Origin: Tenodera sinensis | Lineage: Eukaryota; Arthropoda; Insecta; Mantodea; Mantidae | Assembly (NCBI GenBank): GCA_030765045.1 | Contig: CM060963.1 | Location: forward strand, 68,722,617 to 68,786,616 | DNA: 64,000 nucleotides | Direction of reading: 5' to 3' | Part shown: one piece after another, positions 37,431-49,864 of the stretch | Layout of the letters: each line of letters opens with the position of its first letter | How positions within the stretch are numbered: position 1 is the first letter of the stretch | Notes under the pieces: generated by a model | What the model was told of the DNA's origin: nothing | The model's database searches: none | The model's input: only the letters and a program-made list of their open reading frames with translations | Position numbers and translations under genes: made by a program

Positions 37431-37639
37431 TCGCAATGTCCTTCACTACACAGAGCAAAAAATACGAACAAAATAGGGTTCTACTTAGGTAAGATCGGAA
37501 TTCGGTATGACATTTGTAATGCGGAAATGAAAGAGAGAGAAAAAAGTTGCCTACAGCAGTCCAGAAGCAGAGAAGACTGTGAGGACTTCAAGGAAAATTC
37601 CGGGCGTTTCGTGGGAACCAGGGTTTGGTTCACGGAATG

Positions 37640-37700
37640 CATGCCATGCGCCCACCCGTCTACCCATGAGTCAGGCGGTTAGCATCTTCCTGCACTGTAA
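37640..37700 (+). repeat. Possible SINE head fragment
   Basis: GAGTCAGGCGGTTAGCATC at 37669-37687 resembles a tRNA-type A box. It has no matching B box at the right distance, so it is at best a truncated head. Confidence 0.25.
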
Positions 37701-39728
37701 TTCATACTTCAGGATGTTTCTTTCTTTTACCGGGGCTTTATTCGGAAGATTATACTACTTTTTGTATCTGTGGCCTTCGCAGTGCAACAAGGAGAGAGTT
37801 CTGACTCAGGAGCTTGTGTATACCAGGTGTCAAAACACACTTTTTACTAACTCATTACTTACAACATATAAAAAGGGAATTCCTATAATTTCATATCCTA
37901 GGACAATATTTCACATGAGTCACTATATTTTTTTCTATGACCACCTCAGTCCTTGTGTATCATATTATGCAATACCCCAGGGACTTTTGGGCTATGATAA
38001 TGATAATAATAATGTTAAACTATGATTAAGTATTTGTTACAGTCTTGCTTCATATTAGTGCCCTTTTTGTATTTATATTTCAAACGTCTGGGTGGGAGTA
38101 GTGTACATCAAAGCTTAAATAAACTCCAGATGCTATCTACAGCGATTCGCACCTTGGGAAATGCTAAAATTAACACCTAGTTTAGCATTTATTCATTATT
38201 TCGTTATTGAGTTATGCTGTTCACACACTCAAACAAAGCCCGCTTTGGTGAACTTGGAACCTCAAAACATGTATTTACAGCGAAATATCAACAATACGTT
38301 GTGGGATAGAATTCAGAACTTCGTGTTATCTACTATAGGTGGGTGTAAAAAAAAGTAAAAATTACCTGTTTGCATTCAGGGAGCCTCAAAACATGCATTT
38401 TAGTTGAAATGTGGAAATTGAAATGTTGAATGTAATAACTACAATACTTCCTTTTATCAACTGTAAATAGGTGACAGAAAGCAAACTGAAACAATGCTTT
38501 CTCCATGAAAGACCTTAAGAAAAAATGAATTCACAAAATGGAATGACCCCTTACATATATATGGGTTTTAAAGTACTAAACAAGGGAACCTACAAACTGG
38601 GACATTTTTATCTCTTTAGCTTTTCCTCCCATTGAAGGCAACCATCATTGGAGAAAAATGAAAGGTAACTGCAGCCAATTTTCTCTTCGCTACATGCAAA
38701 CCTGGTTGTAAGTTATATTTAAGTATAGTCTTGAATGTTTACTATCCCGTCTCGGGCAGCTGATTGTTCATTGGAAAACCGAACTTAGTCAGCCGTTATA
38801 ACTTCACACTTTATAACCCTTTCCCCTAAGAACACGGATTCCATGGGGCCAGAATTACAACAAAAAGGTCGAAAAAGTATGAAAATTCAATATCTAGAAT
38901 TCTAAATCCTTAGGTTCATTTCACCATTGCTAAACGCTTCAAAACCCTCACGGCTGCTTGTTTATCGCCCGCCAGGAGCTCTGCAAGTCTGGCAGGCAGT
39001 TGCAGAGAGTCTCGAAGGTGCGTTAGGTAAGCACAGTCTAGCAGCACAGGGATCCTTAGGCAGAAATAGCCGAGACACGGCTATTTTTTGTTTTCAAGGT
39101 TCCATAAATATAAAAAACCGCGCTCAGTTTGAGATATCAATGCAACAATGGCACCTTTTCAGTATACAGTCTTACCATAACATTGATAATTTAATGGCTT
39201 CATGGATTTCAAAATATTAAATGTGGATTGATAGTCATTCTATATTCCATTTTACTGAAAGGACCTATTTGTACTTAAATCTATACCACAAGTTATTTCA
39301 TTAACACAGAGACTTGAATACGACCTGTGTGATCATATAATCTGATCTGATATGACCTGGGCGTTAACAACGCTACTAATAATGTTGACCTAAATTCCGA
39401 CATTTATAGATATACAATTTCAGTTAATATAAACACAGTGCTTCCCAGAGTTTATCGATCTGTATATGCGTATATCACAGGTCATCCAAGTATTGTGTCT
39501 CCGCAGCTGAAATAGTGCCCCTCAGCAATAGGAGCAGTGTTTGTCGGGAAGAGGGGAGCAGTCTAAGGTGATAATTGTTTTGTCCAGTCTTCGCTAGATC
39601 TCGAGATTCAGTTGAACCCAAACGAGCTATCATGAGATTATTTGAAGCCTTGTGAAATAGAAATTGAGTTTTAGTTATGGACGCTCTGTAGCTGGAGAAA
39701 TCCTCAGCGCTCCATTCTATATTCTTTT
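37701..39728. other. No supported gene; hairpin at 39.07 kb
   Basis: Apart from the family head fragments, the notable item is a perfect 9-bp stem AAATAGCCG/CGGCTATTT (39064-39072, 39078-39086) running into a T-run. The 38927-39220 ORF across it has no recognised domain. Confidence 0.45.
38200..38470 (-). repeat. GT-microsatellite repeat family, head fragments
   Basis: Two reverse-oriented head pieces, around 38205-38320 and 38370-38460, each contain CCTCAAAACATG and a decayed TGAAAT.T..A.ATT.AA sequence. They look like a tandem duplication of the head. No microsatellite remains. Confidence 0.55.
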
Positions 39729-39843
39729 ACGTGCCGTAAATCTGCGACAAGGGGCCACCGACTCTACTTCCCTTCCGAAAAATCGACTGCCCCCGGGTTT
39801 GAACTCGCGAGCTCGTGAACTTGAAGGAAGACATAACGACCAC
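39729..39843 (-). repeat. tRNA-derived SINE fragment
   Basis: Minus strand from 39843 reads TCCGTGGTCGTTATG, later GAGTTCAAACCC as B box (GGGTTTGAACTC on plus, 39795-39806), then a body with CGGAAGGGAAGTA. That body block is shared with the plus-strand copy at 50433-50665 (GGAAGGGAAGTAAAG), so both belong to one family. Confidence 0.65.
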
Positions 39844-41079
39844 GGATGATAACATGAAGCCTGTGTCCATTATATCTTGTGATCGTTAAAATACGACATA
39901 CTTAAAACTAAGCCACACACGCTTTAGACGAACTTAAGAATAACATTCTCCAAGAAATCACTTCAATTTCTCAAAAAGAAATTTACAAAGCAATGGGTAA
40001 TTTCATAACATGCTGCCAGAAATGTGTTAAAAACTGAGGCAAGAATTAGATGGTTAAGTACACATCTTTTAAAGTGTATTAGGATTTATTAGACTGTCAC
40101 TCTATTTTGCTAAACAAGTGACACTCGACAGTTGAAGATATAAAATATGAAGTAAAATAATTCAGTGAATATTGGGCGGATAAGTGAACGATATTCGAAG
40201 TAACGAAATATAAATTATGTAACCAGCTATTTATGACGAGAAGCATCTGGAATGCTAACAACTATTTCGTCATTACTGTGTGGTGGATTGTATCCGAATA
40301 GCAGGTGCAGAACATACCGGGAAGGGAAGGAGAAGAATGCGCTCGAGTAAACAAACACGAATATTTTACAAAAATCCATAATTTTACTCCTGGAATATTA
40401 ATCATTATGAACGGATTTAAATAAAAAGTAAGTCGTGAAATTAGAAATGTTTTTAATGTTAACATTTTATGATAACACAATAGAAATAATGTGACTAATT
40501 GCATTGTGTAGAGACACACTGACTATAATAAAGTCCAACAAAGAATACCTGTGCAATAAACATTTCGTTCCGATGTGTATACTTTCAATGAGGATTTTGT
40601 CAGTTTTATAATAAATGCTTTCTCTATATTAAAAATGAGCTTTTTATGTTGTTATTTTTTTTTTAATTATGGATTTTGTGTTCGGATTATCCGGAATTCT
40701 GGATATGCTGGGTTTGGATCAGCAGGGTTCTACTGTGGTTCCATTTTTACAGATTCAGTGGTCATTCTTGATTTATATTATTCATAATTCTGAATCGGGT
40801 TAAATCACAATATAACTACTGATTTCTATGCATGAACATAAAAGATATATAGTAAATTCAAAGGAGTTTTGTAACTTGATTTCATGTCTTGTATTTCTGA
40901 ATTTTGTGTATATAATCCAGAAGATATTTTCTTTTGGTTTGTTTACTTGATACTAACTGATTCAAGTATGCACTACACTCAAGTATAGCTAGTCCTCCCT
41001 TGGACGTGCGCTTGTTTAGATATAGAAGCCTCAATGGAGCCAGCTGTCATGTCACTAGTGACCTACATACTAAACAAGG
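39844..41079. other. AT-rich sequence, no supported gene
   Basis: Short ORFs on both strands with no domain. Confidence 0.6.
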
Positions 41080-41345
41080 GCATAAAGAGGAGAATCAGCT
41101 GTTTATGGCAGGCTCCCGGTGGGATAGGCCCGGAAACGGCCGACATACCTTGTTGAGCGAAAGTGTGGTTTTTCTTGATCGCACTTCCCTGCTGCTTGAG
41201 AGGTGACCCACATTGTTTGTGCCAAGAGTCGTGCCGATTCCACTCACCGCCACCGGAAATTCTGGGAATGCCTCTGCAGACTCGGGGCTAATGGGCCAGG
41301 GCCTCTGAGCTTGATACTGCACCCACCTTCCAGGTCACGACTTTG
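41080..41345. repeat. GC-rich unidentified repeat-like block
   Basis: A sharp GC-rich island with blocks such as GGCTCCCGGTGGGATAGG and CTCACCGCCACCGGAAATTC. Two antisense ORFs overlap it without a recognisable product. The abrupt edges suggest an inserted repeat, but no target duplication was found. Confidence 0.3.
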
Positions 41346-42849
41346 ATACGTGTGTTGACTAGTGTGGACATTATCACACAATCAACAATTGAAGTTTACT
41401 TTTGGTGTATTTCCACCTTTTTGGTTAATAGCAAGTAAAGCGTCAAATAAATGACAAAAATCAATGTTGTTCCATAATGTTCATTTTTGAAAATAACTTT
41501 TGAAGAATATTCAGTTTGAGCAAAACATTTGAAGGAAACCTGTAGGAAGGTCTCACTTACCCTTCAGCAATTTGTCTTCTTGTGTGTGGATTCTAAGCGT
41601 CATGCTGTTCAGAAGCCTTTGACTTTGGAAGCCCGAGTAATAAGTAAAATGTAATCAGATAGACAAGCTCAACTTCAAACAAACTGATTACAAGAAATTT
41701 TCATTTAACAGGACATTTGCAAAAAACTCTTCCACTACTGTTCAAACTTCAGCAGTTCCAAACAGCAGGTTCTTATTCTCAATTACTTCTCACTTTAAAA
41801 GGCTTGATGTAGTACGAATAAAATCAGATAAGGCAATTTAAAGTCACACTTTGAACTTAAATCCGGAATCTGTAAGTTGAAAAGTCATTTGTATGAAGAC
41901 AATTTGTCGATCCAGCTTGTAAAAGATCTAAAACATGAAAGAACGTAGGAGACTCGTACCTATTGCTGCAATGTTAATTTATTAATAAATCCTTCCTGCC
42001 AATATATTATTTCGAAGAGTCATTTGTAAAGAAAGTACAGTCGCTTGAAAATGATACAGGAACCCAAAGATATGGAACGAAGCTTTTATATAAAACATAT
42101 GGATCAGCCATTCCCTAATTAAACTGTAAGTTGATGAAATTCATCGATCAGCAAGATGCCTAACCAAATAGGAAACATCATTCTAGCTGACGGTTGGGAT
42201 AAATTACTAACGAATCAGCTGGAATGAAATTGTATGGATCATCCAGCACATTCATTGAGAATCTCATGATTACGCGTTTATTGCAAAAGTTATAAGATTT
42301 TGAGTATGAAAACAAAAGAGTTATTGACAGAATTGAAGCTTACTGAAGGACAGTCTCAAGGATGCTTTTGTTGATCTGTGCTGTGAAAAGAACTGGATGC
42401 ATTCGATTATGCTTGATTGAATGCGGCATTCATAGTGTTTGTTCAGATAGCCACTGAGATTTGATTGTGAAGACTCATGTTGCAATCATATCAGTCCCGT
42501 ACCTACCCAAATACAAATATATGGCATGCGCCGAGACCCGAGACGAAAATTGTGCATTAGATACGAGAGAAGTGAGCATACAAGATTCAGGTTTCACTAA
42601 AGATTGTTTTGTTACAAGCGAAGCGATTTGTCTTCTACTTGTGTACAACCAAGTGCAACTGGATACCCAAGGCATAAAACATTTTACTCTTTATTCATAT
42701 TCTCAAAGATTATCTCTAATTGGTCCGTACTTGTTGAAGAAAATTTACACAACAAGAAATGAATACAACAGTTTCATACTATACTCATCTAGGATACAGG
42801 ATGCAACAATTCCACCACGTTAAGGTGCTTGAAAAGACCACTGGGCTTG
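41346..42849. other. No supported gene; one 120-codon ORF
   Basis: The plus ORF 42461-42823 is among the longest non-repetitive frames but has no recognisable domain, is overlapped by an antisense ORF and sits in AT-rich DNA. Probably chance or an old pseudogene. Confidence 0.45.
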
Positions 42850-43335
42850 AAGTATAGCTATGGCTCCTTGCGGAGGGGGGCTTGACCGAAATGCGATCGT
42901 TTGTGCCAATGCCCCTAACAGGGCAACCCCCGGGAAAATGGATAAGGAAAATGGATCCTAAGGTTGGCCAGAACTTGCAAGGCCAGAGCAGGTGGCACAG
43001 TCCCTACATTTTTCCAGCTAGAAACACCCCAGTAGAGGCTAGCTGGGCGGTTCATCTCCCATCCCTTCAGGTTTGTAGTCCCAAGGGGACTCCTCAGGCT
43101 TATATCGTTCAATAGGAAACAAGTAGACTCACCGTCCAATGTGAAGCACAAAATTTACAGAGCGCATTCTTTCCCCCTTGCCACCCTGCTGCCGCGATGC
43201 TCGCGCACGCTTTCAGTCCTGAAAGAAAACCAACGGGATGAAATGTGAAATGAAATGATTAATGCAACGATATAGAGGGACAGGAAATTCGGAGGTTATG
43301 AAATTCTTCCCAGCATTCCTCTGGAGACCCGGAAA
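42850..43335. repeat. GC-rich repeat block related to 33 kb repeat
   Basis: Base composition jumps against the AT-rich surroundings. The right part (AGGAAATTCGGAGG, TTCTTCCCAGCATTCCTCTG) matches the body of the 32.8-33.3 kb repeat. Overlapping ORFs on both strands (42882-43115 plus, 42915-43151 minus) have no recognised domain and look like composition effects. Confidence 0.4.
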
Positions 43336-44480
43336 ACTTCCGAAAAATCTGCAATCATAGATTCACCAATTTGAATGACGGTTGAATAAAAATATGCTCC
43401 AAATTTTCTCTAAATCTTAAAATGTTAAGCGCACGCAAATAAATAAAAACAATGCAAAATACAAATTAATTTAATTATCAAGTAGTATAATGCTATTTCG
43501 TTGTAGGATTCAACTCTATCATTATACAAGCTTTCTATGAGACCTTCAGTGAAATCAGAGAGGCTGAGACGAAGTTTCTAGGAAACTGGGTCTAGTATCA
43601 GCATCTTCGTTATTCAGCCAAGGCAGGTGACTTTCCAAAACACCAATGATCTCTATACATATTAGGTCACGCTCATCAAATGAGAAATCATCGATCGTGT
43701 GCAGAATGCTGTTTAAAAACCTGCAGATTCGTTATAAATTATGTCGCCCCTATTCTTGAAACGCGGATAGTGGGAAAGTGTAATGCCTTTTCGCCATACC
43801 AGAGCTTCCTGTACACCTTCTAGAGATGTTAGAGCGCGATGTAACACATTATTACATAATAATAATCTTATCACTGTCAGTTTTGTTGTTCGGTGACAGG
43901 AACAGTTTATAACCTCGGAGCACGGTCGTTGTCTGCCGTTTCATGAACTGCGGTCAGCCAGGAGGAAGTCTAAACAGATTAAGAGTTTGGATAGCAGAAC
44001 TAGAAACCATTAGCCGTGAAATAAATATAGAATTCAGAACAAACTTGCGTTTAGATTAAATATATGCAGTGTTACAAGAGGAAACTATACTGAGTATTTG
44101 TGACCTATACGATTAGTCTCTTGAAACTTGAAGTCTCTCCCCTCTTTATTTTACACCACTTCGTGGTCATATCACGACGAATCTGTTAGGAAATAACTTG
44201 TGACTCGTTGTTTGACGGACAGTTTAGTCTCTAGTCTTCCTTTCTGTACTATACTACATCAACCTGCTTCATCGTGTATTTAGGCCCTAACGCTGGTCAA
44301 CTGTACCTCTGCTTCCCCGACAGGCATATGGTGTCTTCGGCACTTACCTACAGGGCTAGGTATGCTTGTAGACATGACGGGCAGATGACATTAGGTTTCG
44401 TTCAGTCTACCTACCTTCATCATCTGTAGATAGATGGAAGCACATTCGCTACCGTCATCTATTTTAATGTTTAGTACTGG
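43336..44480. other. Left flank of the P-like element, no gene
   Basis: Nothing recognised up to the transposon end. Confidence 0.55.
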
Positions 44481-45759
44481 CATAGCGGATAGAAGAGAAA
44501 GTGTGAGCTCTCCCGCTAGTTCACTGCATGATCCGTGGTCCCGTGGCAACTGACCGAAACTGCGGCGTGGCGATCGCAGTCGCCTTAAAATGCGCCCGAA
44601 CTGCCTAGTATGTGATTCGGAAGTACAGACAATTTTATACGTATGCGTTGTGTGTTGTGAGTAATTAGGTACATAACTTGTGAAATTGCTTCTAAGTTTG
44701 TGCATAAATGTGTGTGTTCTTCAAAACGTAAGCTTCAAGCAACATCAATAATTGATTAAAAATGCCAACTTGTTTTGTACCCGGGTGTCGTTCAGGATAC
44801 ACAAATTGCTCAGAAGCTAGACATTTTTTTACCCCTCCTAAAGATAAAAATCTGTTTTACAAATGGGAAAAGTCTATTCCTAGGAAAGACACTAAATAAT
44901 CTGTTAAATCTAGTATTTGTGACAAACATTTTCCAGAGGACTTTTTAGTGAAAGTTGATTCATTCGTTGTGCATGGAAAACTAGTTGAAATCCCTAGAAT
45001 TAAATGGCGGTTAAAGCCAGGGGCAATTCCCTGTATATTTCCTAATTTACCCAGGTACCTAACTACAGTGCATAAATCCCGAAAATCTCCACAAAACAGA
45101 GACAAAAAATTACTGAAAATGCAATATTCAACAATCAGTAAATTACCAGATGCAGGATCCAGTCAACCAGTTCTTATTTCAAACGCGCCGTCCTTCAACA
45201 ATGAGGAATTCACAGAATTCCTCCAAGGTCACAAACACAAGTGTCAATAATGAAATTGCTACACTGAAGAAAAGAATTAGAAACCTCAATAGAAATTTAC
45301 TTAGAACTAAAATCCCGCTATCTAAAGAGAGGGCTAAATTAAAAATAGTAGAAAAGAAATTCGCTACTAATTGTTGCGAACATAAACGCAATTTAAATTA
45401 TTTAAGTAAAAAACAAAAGCTGGTTCTAGATACAATGCTTAAAAGATACATAATTTGCATTATGGTTTAATTTTTCAGGTAAAATCATGTAAGCAGATAT
45501 TTCCCACTGTTCTTCGTTAATTATAATACCCATTATTGTAAAATACCATCCTATATTATGTGTCAAGGAAAGACGATGTTTCAAAACAGTATTTCCAATA
45601 TTCCTGCTTACGATTTTTGGTATTTAAAATGCTAACTGATAATATGAAACCCATTTTCACCATGCATTCGTGAACTAAAGTAAAGCGACCGCGACACCAT
45701 CTTGCGAGCGAACCATAGTAACTCCCGAAGAGCTCACACTATCTCTTCTATCCGCTATG
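44481..45759 (+). mobile_element. P-element-like DNA transposon, internally deleted
   Basis: Terminal inverted repeats at 44481-44511 and 45729-45759 match at 30 of 31 positions; they start CATAGCGGATAGAAGAG. A 31-bp repeat beginning CA is what Drosophila P elements have. The flanks share GTACTG (44474-44479 left, 45760-45765 right), which fits an eroded 8-bp target duplication. Inside is a THAP domain plus a coiled-coil segment but no RNase H-like catalytic region, so the 1279-bp unit is a deletion derivative. It is likely immobile unless supplied in trans. Confidence 0.82.
44762..45470 (+). pseudogene. Broken THAP-domain transposase N-terminus
   Basis: From ATG 44762 the frame encodes MPTCFVPGCRSGYTNC, then FFTPPKDKNLFYKWEKSIP, IC..H and LKPGAIPCIFP. 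This is the C2CH zinc pattern and terminal AVPTF-like box of a THAP domain. A TAA at 44897-44899 interrupts the domain. The frame closes at 45250, and a lysine-rich coiled coil (about 45237-45470, containing EIATLKKRIRNLNRNLL) continues in the next frame, so at least one indel lies near 45220-45240. THAP plus coiled coil is the N-terminal layout of P-element/THAP9 transposases. The catalytic part is missing. Confidence 0.83.
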
Positions 45760-45778
45760 GTACTGTTTTAGACTTGAG

Positions 45779-45945
45779 GTGGAACTTTGGGTTGCAGTAT
45801 TAAGTATCCAATCCCCGGCGTTTACCTTGGGGGCTGAGGGAAACCACGAAAACGCCCCAATCAGATTCTTCGAACCACGAGATTTGAGCCCGGAACCTCC
45901 CGAATGCGGGCCACAGACGTTACCTCCTTAGACATTCAGTTCGGT
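45779..45945 (-). repeat. tRNA-derived SINE fragment next to the P-like element
   Basis: On the minus strand GTCTAAGGAGGTAACGTCTG is followed by GGGCTCAAATCTC (B box, 45879-45891 on plus). The body is GC-rich (CCCCAAGGTAAACGCCGG). It begins about 20 bp outside the right end of the P-like transposon, so it is a separate insertion. Confidence 0.65.
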
Positions 45946-46059
45946 AAAATTTGAAGTTATATGAGTGTTAAGTTTCATTAGTCAATTCATTTAAATTTGG
46001 CCACAATTTAAGTTATTTAACTTATTTATAATAGCACTGTATTTGAAGGTGTGTCCTTT

Positions 46060-46187
46060 ATTACTTCCTCTACTGTCAAGTAGAGGAAGTATTGTATTCC
46101 ACCCAAAAATTCGATGTCGATATTTCACCGGAAATGCTTGTTTTGATACCCCTGAATCCAAAAAAAAAAATAATAATTTTCAGAAAA

Positions 46188-46259
<72 letters not shown>

Positions 46260-46585
46260 ACAGCATAACTAAAAAACGAAAAGTCGGTTAAAAACCAAAG
46301 GTGGTATTTATATTTAATGTTTTTCAAGGAGGTGACACGAAGATTTTGAAGAAACTAGACCTACCTAAACCATCCTTTACATGAAAAAGTTTGATTTTAT
46401 TGAAAATGGCTGTAACGATTTTGATTAAAATGTCATATGTTTAAGATATTTGTATGACAAATGAGATGTATATTTTGAATTTTCTGGCTATAGCACATGA
46501 AATCCCATTCACTCTGGATGACTTATGGATAACTCATAAACCGTAAACGATAGAGCAAATCGTACTACACAAAACACACAATTTG

Positions 46586-46648
<63 letters not shown>

Positions 46649-46955
46649 AGTGAGCCATTTCGGAGATGAGGTTATTTGTTTGAGTTTTGGAGAACTTACA
46701 CTTCTGTGTTATGTAACATCGTCATTCATTTTTTAATACGTTAAGCGTGCAAAGAGAGCAGGATCTCAAAGCTAAAAGATATGACTATCGCACAAAGCCT
46801 ACTGTATTCTAATATTCTCCTTGCACCTACAAAGGAATACGCAATAAGATAATTTGTACAAATGTTTATCTTAACTAACACGAAGAAGATATAGCACTAA
46901 GAGATTGTAAGAATGGTTAGTACAAGAGTACAGAAAGTCATCAGACTTTTTATCA
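46060..46955 (+). repeat. GT-microsatellite repeat family, copy at 46 kb
   Basis: Full plus copy. (GT)n spans 46190-46258, and an uninterrupted T-run of about 60 bases lies at 46588-46647 in the body. The tail reads AGTACAAGAGTACAGAAAGT then CATCAGACT. Confidence 0.88.
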
Positions 46956-46989
46956 TAGTATCTTTTAAATCTCTATATCGTCGATGACA

Positions 46990-47400
46990 TGAGCAACAGG
47001 CAGAATAGTTTTAGTAAGCATTTTAAGTATTAATGGACTAGCAGTGGGTAGTATATTATACGCAGATGACAAAGTTGCAAAATCACAGGCTGTCCTTCAA
47101 ATGTGAAGGAACATAATAATAGATAAGTAAAATATTATATTCTTACAATTTCAAACTATCTTCAGATAAAGCCAGAGTTTTAGCACAGCTAGCAACATTT
47201 ATCTAATTGCGACCAGAATTAACCGCTATATTCAAACAGAAAGACGTTGACAAGAAACAATAAATTCAGTATCATGTGCGGCACAATAAAGAGAACTCTT
47301 AGAAGGAAAACTAGAAGCAAGGCGCAAATTAAATTTTATACGACAATGTCAACCCCTGTACTACTGTATTCCAGTGAAATATGGGCATTTTTATGTTACG
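46990..47400 (+). pseudogene. Non-LTR reverse transcriptase remnant (YADD)
   Basis: A frame around 47025-47080 reads NGLAVGSILYADDKVA, the catalytic YADD box. The frame from 47247 reads NNKFSIMCGTIKRTLRRKTR, then KIKFYTTMSTPVLLYSSEIW, the standard segment that follows in insect non-LTR retrotransposons. The two parts are in different frames with stops between. The long open tail after 47400 resembles nothing I know. Confidence 0.78.
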
Positions 47401-47644
47401 TATATCATCTCTCCGTCTCTTTCTCAGTCTTCCTATATCTCTTGGAATTGTCTATCGGAACATGGTATGCTAAGGAATGTATCCTTGTTCATCCTCTGTA
47501 CTGTTACCTCCAGTTTTCTTTATTCTATTTAATTCTTTCTGTTACCTATGTTAAATATGTTTCATTTCTTCATCTGTTTTATAATCTAGCAGAGAGTTTC
47601 CAACCAATGATCTTAAAAGTCTAGTTTCTTCTGATTCAATTTTA

Positions 47645-47778
47645 ATTTCTCCACTACGTATAGTAGTAAAGTAGAGGAAGTGTTGTGTTCCACCCAAAAA
47701 TTCGATATCGAGATTTCACCGGAAGCATATGCTTTAAGGCCCCCCGAGTGCCCCCCAAAAAAAGCATTTTTAGGAAAA

Positions 47779-47825
<47 letters not shown>

Positions 47826-48475
47826 CTGTCTGTCTGTGGAGAACATAACCCAAAAGCGAAAAGTGGGTTAAAAACAAAAGTTGGTATTTAAATTTAATGT
47901 CTTTAAGGGTGTGACATGACGATTTTGAAGAAGAAAATTCCTTCACCCTAAATTACCGCTTACATGGAAAACTTTTCGAAAGTTGTGATTTTCTTGTAAA
48001 TGGCTCTAACGATTTTGATTAAAATTCCATATGTTTGAGATATTATGACAAATGAAATGTATATCTTGAATTTTCTGGCTATAGCTCCCGTAGTCGTATT
48101 TACTGTGGATGACTTTTGAATAACTCCTAAACAGTAAGAGATAGTTCAAATGTTATTATACAACAAATGTAGATCTTAATAAAATGCACAATTTATGTCG
48201 AAATAATTTTTTTGTAGAGTGAACCATTTAAGAGATATGCCTTATTATTTGTGTGAGTTTTGGAGAACTTATACTTCTGTCAAATGGAACATCGCCATTC
48301 ATTTTTATATGTTAACAGTGCAAAGAGAGCAGAATTTGAAAGCTTTAAAAGATTTGACTATCGCTCAAAGCCTACTGTATCCCCATATTCTCCTTGCACC
48401 TACAAGAATATGAGTAATAATATTATTTCTGCAAATGTTTATCTCAACTAACACGAAGAAGATATAGGAATTATG
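47645..48475 (+). repeat. GT-microsatellite repeat family, copy at 48 kb
   Basis: Plus copy starting CCACTACGTATAGTAGTAAA. The microsatellite is compound, (TC)n then (GT)n then (CTGT)n at 47781-47837. The tail stops at GAAGATATAGGAATTATGCA, short of the usual end. Confidence 0.87.
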
Positions 48476-48884
48476 CAAGAAGCTGTGTTGCTGATCGTTC
48501 AACTCGTCAAGCAGTAACAAATGAAATGCTTCACTTGTTGCGTAAATTTCTATTTACCCTTTAAAGGAGTTCTATCTCTGAAATCATTAACTTGTTTATC
48601 ATACTGATTGAATCAAGCGTAAACACATGGTGTAACATGTTGTATCTATTTAATAGAAGCCTTATATCAACTACATTATGTAGTCCACTACATTAATTTA
48701 AATGCTAGTTAATATTTTTGTAGAGTCATCCGCATTAGAAATTCGACACTAACCACTGTGGCTGTTTTGAATATTGTTGCTGAAACTTATGGTCTTAGTT
48801 TATTATAAAACAGAAGCGCTTGAAAACCACCAGATCGCTATTAGAGTCTACGCTAAGAACTTTCAAATGCAAAATATAGGTTGT

Positions 48885-49440
48885 GTCAGAAAAAATGTAC
48901 TAACACTTTGAATGACTATAAAATTATTATGTATGAATGCAGAAACAAGTTTAAAGGCTTGAACTGCAGAAGAAAAATGCAATTAAAGAATTATTACCAT
49001 TAACGTACTGACTTTTTTGTTTTTAAGGCGTAACTAATGTAACAACGTGACAGAGGATCAAGTTAGCCCTGAAGAGAGAAAGTTTATCCTTACTTATTAC
49101 TGGAAAACCGAAAGCGCCACGGAAGTACAAAGTCGGTTCAGAAGGGAGTTTGATAAACCGTGCAGAATGTGGACAACATGCAGGGTTTCCACACAAAATT
49201 ATCTGGAGCAATGATGCCATCTTTAAAGTAATTGGCCCAATTAATCGCCTTAAGTTTTCCTACTGGGCTCCTGTAAACCCTCATGTTACAGTTGAACACC
49301 ATTTAAACTTACCAGGGGTACCCTATACATGAGCTTTAATGTTTTACTTTTAGGGATACTCGAGAAGATGTACTCCCACAATTAATCGCCACAATATTTT
49401 TGATTCTGGAACTGAGAAAGACGTCAAGTAGGCCACTGTA
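48885..49440 (+). pseudogene. Internally deleted mariner/Tc3-like transposase
   Basis: A stretch at 49047-49160 encodes VSPEERKFILTYYWKTESAT and EVQSRFRREFDKP, the N-terminal helix-turn-helix of an insect mariner/Tc3-like transposase. In the next frame, 49150-49332 encodes HKIIWSNDAIFKVIGPINR and WAPVNPHVTVEHHLNLPGV, which belongs to the DD-region core. The bases between them in a full gene (several hundred) are absent, so the copy is a deletion derivative. A GTTGTGTCAGAAAAAATG stretch near 48883 may be part of the left terminal repeat. No right end was found. Confidence 0.75.
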
Positions 49441-49864
49441 GAAAAAATTAAAATCTTTGAATATATATTAAAAAATATTGAAAAAACAATATGTGAGAGG
49501 ATTATTGCTAGCCGAAGTTATGCTAGTGCGAGGGCAATTAGGAAACTAACCTCCAATATCATACAACGAGGGAAGTAGTGGCGACAGCGCCGCCATTTTT
49601 ACTTTGCCGTATAGCCTAATTCGGTGTGTGTCCAGCGGTTCATCATAAAATTACAAAGCGACTGTCACGCTTGAAAATCACGCCAAATGCATATATTTAA
49701 AAATTCCTTTAAAGAAACTACAAAACAAAAAGAAAGAAGGAAATTTTGAGACACTTTATGTGGCTGGAGAGGTGAAGATCACTCGGCTCAAAGCTGTAAG
49801 AGAGATGCTTCAACTGTGCTATTTAAATTTGTTGAGAGGTTCCTGAGCTTTTTGAGCACTAGAG

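Noticed and set aside
37260..38025. Two overlapping ORFs of 140 and 148 codons
   Set aside because: The first runs through a SINE tail and the second through a possible SINE head; neither shows a coherent protein.
42461..42823. 120-codon plus ORF
   Set aside because: No domain, no splice or start context, antisense ORF overlap; length is within chance for 64 kb.
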